Numbered from the stretch's first letter, positions 34,462 to 43,397 are shown. The stretch: 64,000 nt of DNA from Microbacterium sp. SA39 (GCF_000967865.1 NZ_JXRU01000035.1:124001-188000), one strand, 5' to 3'. The notes: generated from the letters alone by a model not told the origin. Made by a program: numbers and translations.

Positions 34462-35885
34462 CGGGCCGCTCCCTCGTCGTCGCGTTCTTCGTCCATGAGC
34501 GCTACGGCATCCTGCGCCCGGTCGCGGTCATCGTCGAGGTCACGCTCGTGCAACCGCACCGCCACTCGCGACGGGACGAGGCGAGCGACTTCGGTGACCT
34601 CGACATCGAGCCAGCGCTCGATGCGCAGGCCCTGCACGGTTTCCGCGGCGCGATCAAGAAGATCGATGCGTACCGTCGCGCCCACGGGAAGCAGGTCACC
34701 ATGCGCGCTGACGATCAGCCCCCCGATGGTCTCCGCGTCGTCGCGAGGAAGGTCTTGCCCCACGAGGCGCTCGACCTCGTCGAGGTGCACGTCGCCGGGG
34801 AGAGACCAGTGGTTCTCGCCCTCGATCACGACCTCGTGGATGTCGGTGTCGTGCTCGTCCGAGATCTCTCCGATGACTTCCTCCGTGAGGTCTTCGATCG
34901 TGAGGATGCCGTCGAAGTTGCCGTACTCGTCGACGACGCACGCCAGTTCATTGCGGGTCTGCCGCATGCGGTCGAGCGCCACCGGCAGCTGCATGGTCGT
35001 GGGAAGCACCACGGCCTCGCGCATGACGCTCGACACCGGGGCGTCGTCACCGGGCTGAAGGCGGAGCAGGTCGATCAGCTCGACCACGCCGACGGGGTAG
35101 TCCTCGTCGCCCACGACCGGGTAGCGGGTGTGGCCGGTGGCCATGAGCGCGCGGACTTCCCCGACGGTCGTGTCGGGCGAGATCGAGTCGGCACGGGAGC
35201 GCGGCACCATCGCATGCTCCACATCCCGCTGAGGGAAGTCCAGGATGCGATCGATGATCATCGACAGGTCATCGGGCAGGTGACCGCTCGCACGAGACTC
35301 CTCGATGATGGCTTCCAGGTCCCGGGCCGTCGCACTCTCGTCGACGTCCTCGAGCGGCTCGATCCGCAGAAGTCGCAGAAGGCCGTTGGCTGCCTTGTCG
35401 AACACCGTGATGAGCCAGCCGAAGAGCATCAGGTAGATACGGGTGGGCATCGCCAGAGCACGAGCGAGGGGCTCGGGGTTCGCGATCGCCAGGTTCTTCG
35501 GATAGAGCTCGCCGAAGATCATCGTCACGATGGTCGCCAAGAGCAGCGCCCCGATCGTTCCGATGAGGACGGAGACTGCGGGATCGAGACCGACGCCGCC
35601 CAGCAGCGTGCCGATCGATTCACCGATCAGCGGCTCCGCGACATAGCCGATGAGCAGACCCGTCACCGTGATGCCGAGCTGCGCACCGGACAACATGAAC
35701 GACGTGCGTTTGGTGATCGCCAGGACGCGCTTCGCCTGGGCGTCGCCCTTCTCCGCTTTCGCGGCCATCCGGGAGCGGTCCACCGACATGTACGCGAACT
35801 CCTGCGCGACGAAGAACCCGCACGCGGCGATGATCGCCAAGGTCACCAGCACACCGACGAGCAGCGTCACGCCTGCTTCCAGCAT
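34458..35885 (-). CDS. CNNM/CorC-HlyC-type protein, long form
   Basis: A 475-residue protein with the full order DUF21 membrane domain ('IFGELYPKNLAIANPEPLAR'), two CBS motifs (about 205-330) and a CorC_HlyC domain at the C-terminus ('VHLDEVERLVGQDLPRDDAE'). The family is tied to Mg2+ efflux or uptake. The AAAGGGGGTG ribosome site seven bases before the ATG can be masked by an upstream CCCCTT, part of a long structured leader, suggesting riboswitch control. Confidence 0.88.
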   Translation of the reverse strand: MLEAGVTLLVGVLVTLAIIAACGFFVAQEFAYMSVDRSRMAAKAEKGDAQAKRVLAITKRTSFMLSGAQLGITVTGLLIGYVAEPLIGESIGTLLGGVGLDPAVSVLIGTIGALLLATIVTMIFGELYPKNLAIANPEPLARALAMPTRIYLMLFGWLITVFDKAANGLLRLLRIEPLEDVDESATARDLEAIIEESRASGHLPDDLSMIIDRILDFPQRDVEHAMVPRSRADSISPDTTVGEVRALMATGHTRYPVVGDEDYPVGVVELIDLLRLQPGDDAPVSSVMREAVVLPTTMQLPVALDRMRQTRNELACVVDEYGNFDGILTIEDLTEEVIGEISDEHDTDIHEVVIEGENHWSLPGDVHLDEVERLVGQDLPRDDAETIGGLIVSAHGDLLPVGATVRIDLLDRAAETVQGLRIERWLDVEVTEVARLVPSRVAVRLHERDLDDDRDRAQDAVALMDEERDDEGAAR

Positions 35886-35895
35886 CCGATTTCAC

Positions 35896-36033
35896 CCCCT
35901 TTCCAAGAGAAGGGGTCGGGATATCGACCCTCCTGGTCGGTGGAGGCGCGACGATGGCTCACGGGTGTTCTTTCTGGTGGGGCACGGGTGGGCGATCAGA
36001 GTGTATCTGCTCCCGGTATGCCTCGCCTGAGGA
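35896..36033 (-). ncRNA. Structured leader, possible Mg2+ (M-box-like) riboswitch
   Basis: The 5' leader of the CNNM pair contains AGGCGAGGC followed by a region reading AGATACACTCTGATCGCC, reminiscent of the M-box start (AGGUGAGGC ... AGAUACGCUGCUGCCC). Near the gene, two hairpins exclude each other: GGGTCG/CGACCC (35930-35925 with 35918-35913) and CCCCTT/AAGGGG (35915-35910 with 35901-35896). The second covers the ribosome-binding site. This is the layout of a translational switch. The aptamer class is a guess. Confidence 0.45.
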
Positions 36034-36056
36034 TCGACGAGTTCGAGTGCGGAGCG

Positions 36057-36419
36057 CTATGCGGAGGGAAGGTTGTTCGCTTGATGGTGGTGGGGCGTAC
36101 CCATGGCGTGCTCCGCCTGCTTCAGCGCTTCATCCACGAGATTCGCTGCGTGCTCGTCGGTGAGGCGATAGAAGACTCTGGTTCCCTCGTGCCTGGTTGT
36201 GACGATGCGGGTCAGTCGCAGTTTCGCCAGGTGTTGCGAGACGACGGTCGGAGACTTGCCGACTGCCGCCGCAAGGTCGTTCACTGCCTGCTCACCCGAG
36301 CGGAGCGTGAGGATCAGCCGGACTCGAGTCGCGTCGGCGAGCATGCTGAAGACCTCGACGGCGAGCTCGACATTGTCGTTTTCGGGCCGGGTGGCGTAGG
36401 TGCTGTCAGATGTTGGCAT
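36057..36419 (-). CDS. ArsR/SmtB-family metal sensor, NmtR-like (left copy)
   Basis: A 120-residue winged-helix repressor: 'MLADATRVRLILTLRSGEQA', 'VGKSPTVVSQHLAKLRLTRI', then a His-rich tail 'GTPHHHQANN'. It closely resembles the sensor at 40392-40769. NmtR/CzrA-type proteins bind Ni, Co or Zn through tail histidines. Start 36419 is chosen by comparison with that paralogue; ATG 36485, overlapping the DUF418 stop, would add 22 residues. It is downstream of the DUF418 gene on the same strand. Confidence 0.83.
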   Translation of the reverse strand: MPTSDSTYATRPENDNVELAVEVFSMLADATRVRLILTLRSGEQAVNDLAAAVGKSPTVVSQHLAKLRLTRIVTTRHEGTRVFYRLTDEHAANLVDEALKQAEHAMGTPHHHQANNLPSA

Positions 36420-36481
36420 GGCCTCATCCTCTCGTGACTGCGAGGAGGTGGCGACGCCGGAGGTGTCTGTCGTGTTCGGGG

Positions 36482-37534
36482 TCATCTCCTGAGCTCCAAC
36501 CACCGGGCTCGCAACAACCATTCGAGCGGGCCGACGCTGAACCGCTGACGCCAGACGTACGCGAATGCGAGACATCCTGCTATGAGCAGCAGGGAGATGC
36601 CGACGCCTTCCACGAAGGTGAATCCCTCGTCGGGACGAAGAATCGCCAGCGCGACGAGATGCATCACGTACAGGGTGAGGGCGACCTGCCCGGCGAGCAC
36701 GAGCGGCCGGGCCGCCGTGCCCACGCGACTCCAGAAATACAGCAACAGCCCGAGAACAAGGGTGGCGCTGCCGAGACTGCTCACCAGCCAGAGGGGCATC
36801 TGACCGTGAGGGGTGCCCGTGAGCAGAAGGCCGTACCCCGACTCGAAGGGACCGAAGACGAGGGAGAGGATCTCCGACGCGGCCAAGCCTGCCACAGCGG
36901 CACCCAGCCCGATCCAGATCAGGAGTTTCTGCACGCGCTGGTCCTGCAGGTCGAGCCGACCGAGCAGCAGGCCGAGAATGAAGGGCACGATCCACACCAC
37001 GAAGGGATACGGCCTCGTGAGGAAGAGAGTGTGGACGAGGTCACCCGGGGAGAGGGCCCAGCGCAGTTCGAAGCTCCCGTCCCCCGCGTGATCCAAGGTC
37101 TCTCCGACGAAGATGAGGGGACCGATCGCCGCGAAGATGATCGCGGCGGCGACGAGACCGGCGGAGGGGAGCCAGAAGAGTATCAGCGTTGCCAGGAAGA
37201 GCGCACCGTACAGCGGCAGGATCACATTGACCCCGTGCGGTAGCAGCCCCAGCAGAAGACCGCCCGCGAGGAGGATGCCGGCGCGCCAGACGAGTATGAG
37301 CATGCGTCTCGGACCTTGGCCGGGCCGCAGGAACAGACTCATCGAGATGCCGGCCACGACGACGAAGAGGATCGATGCCCGCCCGTACGGTGCGATCCAT
37401 GCTCTCTGCAATACGGAATCTGCGGCGACAGGCCCGACGTTGACGATGATCATTCCGATCAACGCCAACCCTCGAGCAGCATCGATGGCGAACAGCCGTC
37501 GGTTCGACGTGGCGGCGTTGTTGACTATCATCAC
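36482..37534 (-). CDS. DUF418-type membrane protein (left copy)
   Basis: A 350-residue protein with about nine hydrophobic helices. 'DAARGLALIGMIIVNVGP' near the start and 'GQVALTLYVMHLVALAILR' late fit the DUF418/acyltransferase-3-like superfamily. Its paralogue lies at 39211-40356. Role unknown; the pairing with ArsR sensors suggests metal-related regulation. It is divergent from the gamma-glutamyltransferase gene. Confidence 0.75.
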   Translation of the reverse strand: MMIVNNAATSNRRLFAIDAARGLALIGMIIVNVGPVAADSVLQRAWIAPYGRASILFVVVAGISMSLFLRPGQGPRRMLILVWRAGILLAGGLLLGLLPHGVNVILPLYGALFLATLILFWLPSAGLVAAAIIFAAIGPLIFVGETLDHAGDGSFELRWALSPGDLVHTLFLTRPYPFVVWIVPFILGLLLGRLDLQDQRVQKLLIWIGLGAAVAGLAASEILSLVFGPFESGYGLLLTGTPHGQMPLWLVSSLGSATLVLGLLLYFWSRVGTAARPLVLAGQVALTLYVMHLVALAILRPDEGFTFVEGVGISLLLIAGCLAFAYVWRQRFSVGPLEWLLRARWLELRR

Positions 37535-37555
37535 CAGCCAGCATAGATCGACTAC

Positions 37556-37579
37556 CTGCGTATTAATTAAGGTTCGCAG
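37556..37579. promoter_or_regulatory. AT-rich divergent promoter with CTGCG/CGCAG inverted repeat
   Basis: CTGCG (37556-37560) and CGCAG (37575-37579) flank an AT-rich core TATTAATTAA, very unusual in this GC-rich DNA. The word CTGCGTAT also occurs in the operator at 40384-40403, so one or both NmtR-like sensors may bind here. Confidence 0.4.
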
Positions 37580-37600
37580 AGTTCTTGATAGTGTCGCGGT

Positions 37601-39214
37601 GTGCGTATGAAGCCTTCAATCCTCCGCCGCGGGGCCGCGTTGGTGGCCGCCGGGCTGATCCTGACCGCCTGCACCCCCGTCGAACCTCCACCCGAGCCGC
37701 AGTCCGAGACGGCAACGCCAACCCCCTCGCCGGCGCCTCCCGCCCTCAACGGCGGCGCCGTCGCGGCCGGGCATCCTCTCGCGGCCGCCGTGGGCACCGC
37801 GATACTCGATGCGGGAGGCAACGCGGTCGACGCGGCGATCGGAACCGCTTTCGCCGATACAGTGCTGCAGCCGGATGCCTCCAGTCTCGGCGGTGGCGGC
37901 TCCGCCATCGTCGCGGATACGGAGGAAGTCTCCTATGTCGACTATCGCGATGAGGTGAATCTCGCCGGTACGGTGCCGGCCGGAGGGGCCGGCATTCCCG
38001 GCTTCGTGGCGGGCATGGCCGCTCTGCACGACCGATACGGCTCCCTCGAATGGTCGGAGATCCTCCAGGGAGCACTGGCACTTGCGAGGGACGGCGCACC
38101 GCTGTCCGACTACCTCGCCGGACAGATGCGCTACCTGCCCACCAGGATCGATTCGACGCCCGCGTTCTTCAACGCCGCAGGCAATCGACTGCAGGCGGGC
38201 GAGACGTTGGTGCAGCCAGACCTCGCTGCGACACTGCAGACGCTCGCCGCCGAGGGCCCTGACGCCTTCTACCGCGGATCACTCGTTCCGACCTTGGCGA
38301 GCGTGCAGGGATTCGACGCGGAGTCCCTCGCGGCTTATGAGGTCCAGTGGTCCGTACCACCTGCGGGCGAGTTCGGCGAGTACACCGTGGTTTCCGCGTC
38401 GCCTGCTCTGCCGGGGGCAGCCGTCATCCAGCAGTTGCAGATCGAGGAAGCGCTCGGGCTCGCCGGAACCGCACCGAACTCAGCAGAGTTCATCGACGTG
38501 CAGACCAAGGCATGGCGCATCGCCAACAACTCGATTCAGACGCTGTTCGGAGATCCTGCGTTCGTCGATGTCCCGGTCGACCAGTTGACGGATCCTGAAC
38601 TCAACGCGGCTCTGGCTGCATCCGGCGGCGGCAGCACGTCGTCTGACAGCCCGGAAGTCGACGGCAACACCACGCACATCTCCGTCGTCGACGAAGATGG
38701 TCTCACGGTTTCGATGACGAACACGGTCACGAACTTCTGGGGTTCGGGGCAGTACGTCGCGGGCTTCTTCCTCAACGATGCGCTCGAGCGTTTCGATGAC
38801 ATCGGTGCCGCCGGGCTGAACGTCGTGCGCCCCGGCGCGAGATCTGTCAGCTGGAGCGCACCGTCGCTCGTGCTGGACCAGACCGGACGACCGGTCCTCG
38901 TCATCGGACTCCCCGGCGGCCGGCAGATACCGAGCTCCTTGGCCACCGTCATCGGACTCTGGGCGCTCCATGACTTCTCCGTCGTGGATGCCGTCCTCGC
39001 GCCCCGGTTCCAGCTCCTTCCGAACGACACGCTTCGCGTCGAGCAGGGGGCTCCGGTGGATGCCTTGAGAGCGCTCGGGTACCGCGTCGAAGTCTCAGAC
39101 GCTTCCGCGGTGTTCGGCTCCGTGCAGGCTCTGGAGATCGACTGGAGCAGCAAGAGCATCCTCGGCCATCCGGACCCGCGACGAGCCGCCGGGGTAAGCT
39201 ACACGACCCCATGA
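37601..39214 (+). CDS. Gamma-glutamyltransferase-family lipoprotein
   Basis: A 537-residue Ntn-hydrolase-type protein with a lipoprotein signal ('LILTAC', lipid Cys about residue 24). The self-cleavage/catalytic Thr is present in 'GNTTHISVVDEDG' (Thr of TTHxS), followed by 'SMTNTVTNFWGSGQ'. Mature enzyme would act outside the membrane on gamma-glutamyl compounds. It differs from housekeeping Ggt by being shorter and more divergent. The stop overlaps the start of the DUF418 gene (ATGA). GTG 37601 or ATG 37607 could be the start. Confidence 0.85.
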   Translation: MRMKPSILRRGAALVAAGLILTACTPVEPPPEPQSETATPTPSPAPPALNGGAVAAGHPLAAAVGTAILDAGGNAVDAAIGTAFADTVLQPDASSLGGGGSAIVADTEEVSYVDYRDEVNLAGTVPAGGAGIPGFVAGMAALHDRYGSLEWSEILQGALALARDGAPLSDYLAGQMRYLPTRIDSTPAFFNAAGNRLQAGETLVQPDLAATLQTLAAEGPDAFYRGSLVPTLASVQGFDAESLAAYEVQWSVPPAGEFGEYTVVSASPALPGAAVIQQLQIEEALGLAGTAPNSAEFIDVQTKAWRIANNSIQTLFGDPAFVDVPVDQLTDPELNAALAASGGGSTSSDSPEVDGNTTHISVVDEDGLTVSMTNTVTNFWGSGQYVAGFFLNDALERFDDIGAAGLNVVRPGARSVSWSAPSLVLDQTGRPVLVIGLPGGRQIPSSLATVIGLWALHDFSVVDAVLAPRFQLLPNDTLRVEQGAPVDALRALGYRVEVSDASAVFGSVQALEIDWSSKSILGHPDPRRAAGVSYTTP

Positions 39215-40356
39215 GCGGCGCGGGACTCGACAAGGCCATCGCTGGCCGGGTCCGCACGAACTGGCGGCGCCTGAACGCGGCGGACCGCACCCAGGGCGTC
39301 GACCTGGCTCGCGGCCTCGCCGTCCTCGGCATGCTCGCCGCACATCTTCTCGTCATCGCCTCCTTCGACTGGGTCGAGCCGGCGAGCTGGATCGCAGTCG
39401 TGCAGGGCCGCTCGTCGATTCTCTTCGCCACCCTCGCCGGGGTCTCGCTCGGCCTCGTCGCCGGATCGACGACGCCGATTCGCGGAGCGGGGTTGCGCAG
39501 TCTGCGCCTGCGGCTCGCGCGGCGGGCCCTGCTGATCTGGCTGATCGGCGTCGTCGTCAGCACGCTCGGTGTTCCCGTCTACGTCATCCTCCCCGCCTAC
39601 GGGATCCTCTTCCTCCTCGCGCTCCCCGCGCTCGCTGCCACACGAGATCAACTCATCGTCCTGGCGGCGGCCATCGCGCTGGTCATGCCCGCCGTGCAGA
39701 CATGGCTCGATGCATTCGAGTGGTGGGAGACCGACGAGGGCCGCCTCGCCAGCTGGCTGCTCGGATGGAACTACCCCTTCCTGGTATGGGCCGCGTTCAT
39801 GTTCGCCGGGCTCGCTCTGGCGCGCTGCCACCTCAACCGACTGCGCACGCAGGTATCCCTGCTCGTCATCGGCGCGGCCCTGATGCTTCTCGGCTACGGC
39901 CTGGCCGCGCTGGTGCGCCCCGCGTCGACCCCCGCCGACCAGTTCTGGTCGCGGCTGCTCACCGCAGACGCGCATTCCAGCGGCCTGTTCGAGGTGATCG
40001 GCTCGGGAGGATTCGCCATCGCCGTGATCGCCATATGCCTGCTCCTCAGCCGCACGGGCGCGTCGATCCTTCTGTTCCCGCTCCGCGCGGTCGGGAGCAT
40101 GCCCCTGACCGCCTACGTCCTGCAACTGCTCGCCTGGGCCCTCATCGCCGGCGCCACCCTCGACGAACCGGGCGATCTCGCCGCATTCCGTGCACTGGAG
40201 CCGTTCCTCCCCTTCGCGCTCGGCACTCTTGTGTTCTGCACGCTCTGGGCTCTCTTCATCGGACGCGGCCCTCTCGAGCGGGCCCTCGGACTCCTCACGA
40301 CGCCCACCGACAGCACACGAGTTGTCTCGACCGAGGGCCCTCACTGCTGGCCGTGA
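39211..40356 (+). CDS. DUF418-type membrane protein (right copy)
   Basis: A 381-residue membrane protein with about ten helices. 'TQGVDLARGLAVLGMLAAHL' and 'LRAVGSMPLTAYVLQLLAWA' align with the same positions of the left copy at 36482-37534. Translationally coupled to the gamma-glutamyltransferase gene. An ArsR-type sensor gene follows, as it does in the left copy. Confidence 0.77.
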   Translation: MSGAGLDKAIAGRVRTNWRRLNAADRTQGVDLARGLAVLGMLAAHLLVIASFDWVEPASWIAVVQGRSSILFATLAGVSLGLVAGSTTPIRGAGLRSLRLRLARRALLIWLIGVVVSTLGVPVYVILPAYGILFLLALPALAATRDQLIVLAAAIALVMPAVQTWLDAFEWWETDEGRLASWLLGWNYPFLVWAAFMFAGLALARCHLNRLRTQVSLLVIGAALMLLGYGLAALVRPASTPADQFWSRLLTADAHSSGLFEVIGSGGFAIAVIAICLLLSRTGASILLFPLRAVGSMPLTAYVLQLLAWALIAGATLDEPGDLAAFRALEPFLPFALGTLVFCTLWALFIGRGPLERALGLLTTPTDSTRVVSTEGPHCWP

Positions 40357-40383
40357 GTGCGAGCCGACTCGCTTTATGTAATA

Positions 40384-40403
40384 ATCTGCGTATGCATGCA
40401 GAT
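40384..40403. promoter_or_regulatory. NmtR-like operator overlapping start codon
   Basis: ATCTGC (40384-40389) and GCAGAT (40398-40403) form a 6-bp inverted repeat with an 8-bp centre that includes the ATG at 40392. An AATAAT -10 (40380-40385) would start the mRNA right at that ATG, so a bound repressor would block initiation of a leaderless transcript. Confidence 0.6.
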
Positions 40404-40769
40404 ACTGAATGTGCGTTCGCGCCGGACAGCGCCCTGGTACAGGTGGCGGCGGAGATGTTCGCCATGCTGTCCGACCCCACGAGATTGCAGATCATCCTGG
40501 CGCTGCGCGATGGGGAGCTGTCCGTCAACCACCTCGCGGACATCGTCGACAAGAGCCCGGCATCCGTCTCTCAGCATCTGGCGCGCTTGCGCCTGTCGAA
40601 GATGGTCGCCGCGCGACAGGACGGCACCCGCGTGTTCTATCGACTCGCGAACGAGCATGCGCGGCGTCTGGCGATCGACGCGATCTTCCAAGCCGAACAC
40701 AGCGTCGGGGACAGCCCCGCGCATCACCATGACTCCCATCCGTCACGAGCTGGAATGAGCGCCCGATGA
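40392..40769 (+). CDS. ArsR/SmtB-family metal sensor, NmtR-like (right copy)
   Basis: A 125-residue repressor: 'AMLSDPTRLQIILALRDGEL', 'VDKSPASVSQHLARLRLSKM' and a tail 'SPAHHHDSHPSRAG' with four His. His2 near the N-terminus and the tail His recall NmtR, which binds Ni(II)/Co(II) with N-terminal and C-terminal histidines. It is probably autoregulated by the palindrome at its start codon. Its stop overlaps the start of the MFS exporter (ATGA). Confidence 0.87.
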   Translation: MHADTECAFAPDSALVQVAAEMFAMLSDPTRLQIILALRDGELSVNHLADIVDKSPASVSQHLARLRLSKMVAARQDGTRVFYRLANEHARRLAIDAIFQAEHSVGDSPAHHHDSHPSRAGMSAR

Positions 40770-42010
40770 TCTCCGTTCTGCGTAACGCCTCCTACGCCAA
40801 GCTGTTCAGCGCCCAGGTGATCGCGCTCGTCGGCACGGGCCTGCTCACCGTCGCGCTGGGTCTCCTCGCGTTCGACATCGCCGGAGGGGATGCCGGAATC
40901 GTCGTGGCCACCGCGCTCACGATCAAGATGGTCGCGTATGTCGCCGTCTCGCCACTGATGATCGCGATCACCGCCCGCATTCCCCGCAAGACACTTCTCA
41001 TCGCAGCGGATCTCACGCGTGCGGCCGTCGCCCTGTCCCTGCCGTTCGTGACCGAAGCGTGGCAGATCTACATCCTGATCTTCCTCCTGCAGTCGGCTTC
41101 GGCGACGTTCACCCCCACCTTCCAGGCCGTCATCCCGGAAGTCCTCCCCGACGAGCGCGAGTACACGCGGGCGCTGTCGCTCTCCCGCCTCGCGTACGAC
41201 CTCGAGTCACTCGTCAGCCCCGTCCTCGCCGCGGCGCTGCTCACGGTGATCAGCTACAACAACCTGTTCATCGGAACGGTCGTCGGCTTCATCGGATCGG
41301 CGATCCTCGTCATCGCGACCCGTTTCCCTGAAATCCGACCGAGCCAGCCCGTCCCCTTCGTGAGCCGTCTCACCCGCGGTGCACGGGTGTTCCTGAAGAC
41401 CGCCGAATTGCGGAGCCTGTTGGCGATGAACCTCGTGGTCGCCACGTCGACCGCGATGGTCATCGTGAACACCGTCGTGCTCGTGCAAGGCGATCTCGGC
41501 AGACCGCAGAGCGACGTCGCGCTTCTGCTCGCGGCATACGGGGCGGGGTCTATGATCATCGCCCTTCTGCTGCCGCGCGTCCTCGACAGGCTTCCGGATC
41601 GGCGAGTCATGCTCGTCGGCGCCGGCGCCCTGCCCGTCGGCCTGCTCGGCGCGCTCGCGCTCACCGCTTTCCCGGTCGGAGATGCGACATGGTCCCTGCT
41701 GCTGGTCACCTGGCTGTTCCTCGGCGCCGCGACATCGCTCGTCATGACCCCATCGGCGCGTCTGCTGCGACGAGCCTCCGATGAGGAGAATCGACCGGCG
41801 GTGTTCGCCGCCCAGTTCTCCCTGTCGCACGCGTGCTTCATGATCACGTATCCGATCGCCGGCATCGTCGGTGCGACCTGGGGCCTGTGGGCGGCAGCCG
41901 CCACCCTCGCCGTGATCGGCGCCGCTGCAGCCGTCGCCGCAGCACTCGCCTGGCGGCAGACTCACAGGCCAGCGGTGCCTCAGCGCGCACCCGAGGAGGT
42001 GGAGAGGTGA
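40766..42010 (+). CDS. MFS exporter in metal-sensor operon
   Basis: A 414-residue, 12-helix major-facilitator protein of the MdtH/NreB-like type ('SAQVIALVGTGLLTVALGLL', 'PRKTLLIAADLTRAAVALSL', 'RALSLSRLAYDLESLVSPVL'). NreB-type MFS proteins export Ni2+; others export siderophores or drugs. Being coupled to an NmtR-like sensor on one side and to HisD on the other (GTGA overlap at 42007-42010), metal or metal-chelate export is the best inference. Confidence 0.83.
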   Translation: MISVLRNASYAKLFSAQVIALVGTGLLTVALGLLAFDIAGGDAGIVVATALTIKMVAYVAVSPLMIAITARIPRKTLLIAADLTRAAVALSLPFVTEAWQIYILIFLLQSASATFTPTFQAVIPEVLPDEREYTRALSLSRLAYDLESLVSPVLAAALLTVISYNNLFIGTVVGFIGSAILVIATRFPEIRPSQPVPFVSRLTRGARVFLKTAELRSLLAMNLVVATSTAMVIVNTVVLVQGDLGRPQSDVALLLAAYGAGSMIIALLLPRVLDRLPDRRVMLVGAGALPVGLLGALALTAFPVGDATWSLLLVTWLFLGAATSLVMTPSARLLRRASDEENRPAVFAAQFSLSHACFMITYPIAGIVGATWGLWAAAATLAVIGAAAAVAAALAWRQTHRPAVPQRAPEEVER

Positions 42011-43365
42011 CCCTTCGTTCAGGGGATCCGACACGCAGCGTCGACGCCCGTGGCGTGCCTGCTACACGCGCGAGAGTCCGCCAGCTGGTGGCTCGGGCAC
42101 ACGCGGGGGACTCCTCTGTCGAAACCACGGTCGCCGACATCATCACCCGCATCCGCGAGGACGGGTTCGCCGCGGCATCCGCATATGCGCACGATTTCGA
42201 CGGAGTCGAGCTCGACCGGCTGCGGGTGTCCGCCCAGACGATCCGCGACGCCGCCGACAGCCTCCCTGCCGAGACGCTGGACGCCCTGTCGACGGCCATC
42301 GACCGCACGCGCACGTTCGCGGAAGCGCAGCGTCCCGAGACCGTGACGACCACCTTCCCCGGAGGCGCAACCGTCTCCCTGCTGTGGGAGCCGGTATCCC
42401 GGGCAGGCGTGTATGTGCCGGGAGGCAAGGCGGTCTACCCGTCGTCCGTGATCATGAACGTCGTTCCCGCCCAGGCGGCCGGTGTGACGTCCATCGCGCT
42501 CGCGAGTCCGCCGCAGCGCGAATACGGCGGGATGCCGCACCCGCACATCCTCGCTGCAGCGCACCTGCTCGGCATCGACGAGGTCTACGCCATCGGCGGA
42601 GCACAGGCCATCGCGGCCCTCGCCTTCGGCATCGACGACCCCGACCCGGAACGGGCGCTGCCCGCCGTGGACGTCATCACCGGGCCGGGAAACATCTATG
42701 TCGCCACCGCGAAACGTCTCGTTCGCGGACACGTCGCCGTGGATGCCGAAGCAGGCGCCACCGAGGTGATGATCCTCGCCGACAGCCTCGCGGATCCCGC
42801 CACCATCGCCGTCGACATGATCTGTCAGGCCGAACACGACGAGAACGCGGCAGCCGTCCTCGTCACCCCGTCCGCCTCCCTGCTCGGTGCCGTCAGTGCC
42901 GAACTGCGACGCCGCGCACCCACCGCCGCACACCGCGAACGCGTCGCGGCCGCGCTGGGTGGCCCGCAGTCCGCACTCGTCCTGGTCGACGACATCGGCC
43001 ACGGCATCCGATTCTGCTCGGCATACGCTCCCGAGCACCTCGAGGTGCACTGCGAGAACGCGGATGCTGTGGCCGCCCAGGTCACCGGGGCCGGTGCGGT
43101 GTTCGTCGGCGCCACGACCCCGGTCAGCCTCGGAGACTACACGGCCGGTTCGAACCACGTTCTGCCCACCGGAGGAACGGCATCGTTCTCTTCCGGCCTG
43201 TCCGTCTACAGTTTCCTGCGCAACGTCCAGAACGTCGCCTACCCGCTCGATGCTCTCCGCCCGCTCCGCGACACCGTCCGAGCGCTCAGCACCGCCGAGA
43301 ACCTCCCCGCCCACGGCGCCGCGTTCGACATGCGATTCGCCGCTTCCGACCGCGCCAGCTCATGA
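42007..43365 (+). CDS. hisD: Histidinol dehydrogenase outside a his operon
   Basis: A 452-residue enzyme with all key parts: 'GPGNIYVATAKR', zinc ligands in 'MICQAEHDEN' (Gln, His), 'PVSLGDYTAGSNHVLPTGG' (Asp, His) and catalytic 'APEHLEV'. It would oxidise L-histidinol to L-histidine with 2 NAD+ and needs Zn2+. No other his gene is near; instead it lies in an ArsR-MFS operon with GTGA overlap, and is followed by a His-rich peptide. It may be a metal-stress paralogue or supply histidine as chelator. A housekeeping hisD should exist elsewhere. Confidence 0.9.
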   Translation: MTLRSGDPTRSVDARGVPATRARVRQLVARAHAGDSSVETTVADIITRIREDGFAAASAYAHDFDGVELDRLRVSAQTIRDAADSLPAETLDALSTAIDRTRTFAEAQRPETVTTTFPGGATVSLLWEPVSRAGVYVPGGKAVYPSSVIMNVVPAQAAGVTSIALASPPQREYGGMPHPHILAAAHLLGIDEVYAIGGAQAIAALAFGIDDPDPERALPAVDVITGPGNIYVATAKRLVRGHVAVDAEAGATEVMILADSLADPATIAVDMICQAEHDENAAAVLVTPSASLLGAVSAELRRRAPTAAHRERVAAALGGPQSALVLVDDIGHGIRFCSAYAPEHLEVHCENADAVAAQVTGAGAVFVGATTPVSLGDYTAGSNHVLPTGGTASFSSGLSVYSFLRNVQNVAYPLDALRPLRDTVRALSTAENLPAHGAAFDMRFAASDRASS

Positions 43366-43397
43366 CAGCCGCCACTGTCGAAGGAATCGCAGCATGA
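43362..43397 (+). CDS. 11-codon open frame linking hisD and the His-rich peptide
   Basis: Reads 'MTAATVEGIAA'. Its ATG overlaps the hisD stop (ATGA at 43362-43365) and its TGA overlaps the ATG of the next small gene (ATGA at 43394-43397). It may only serve to pass ribosomes on; whether the peptide matters is unknown. Confidence 0.35.
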   Translation: MTAATVEGIAA

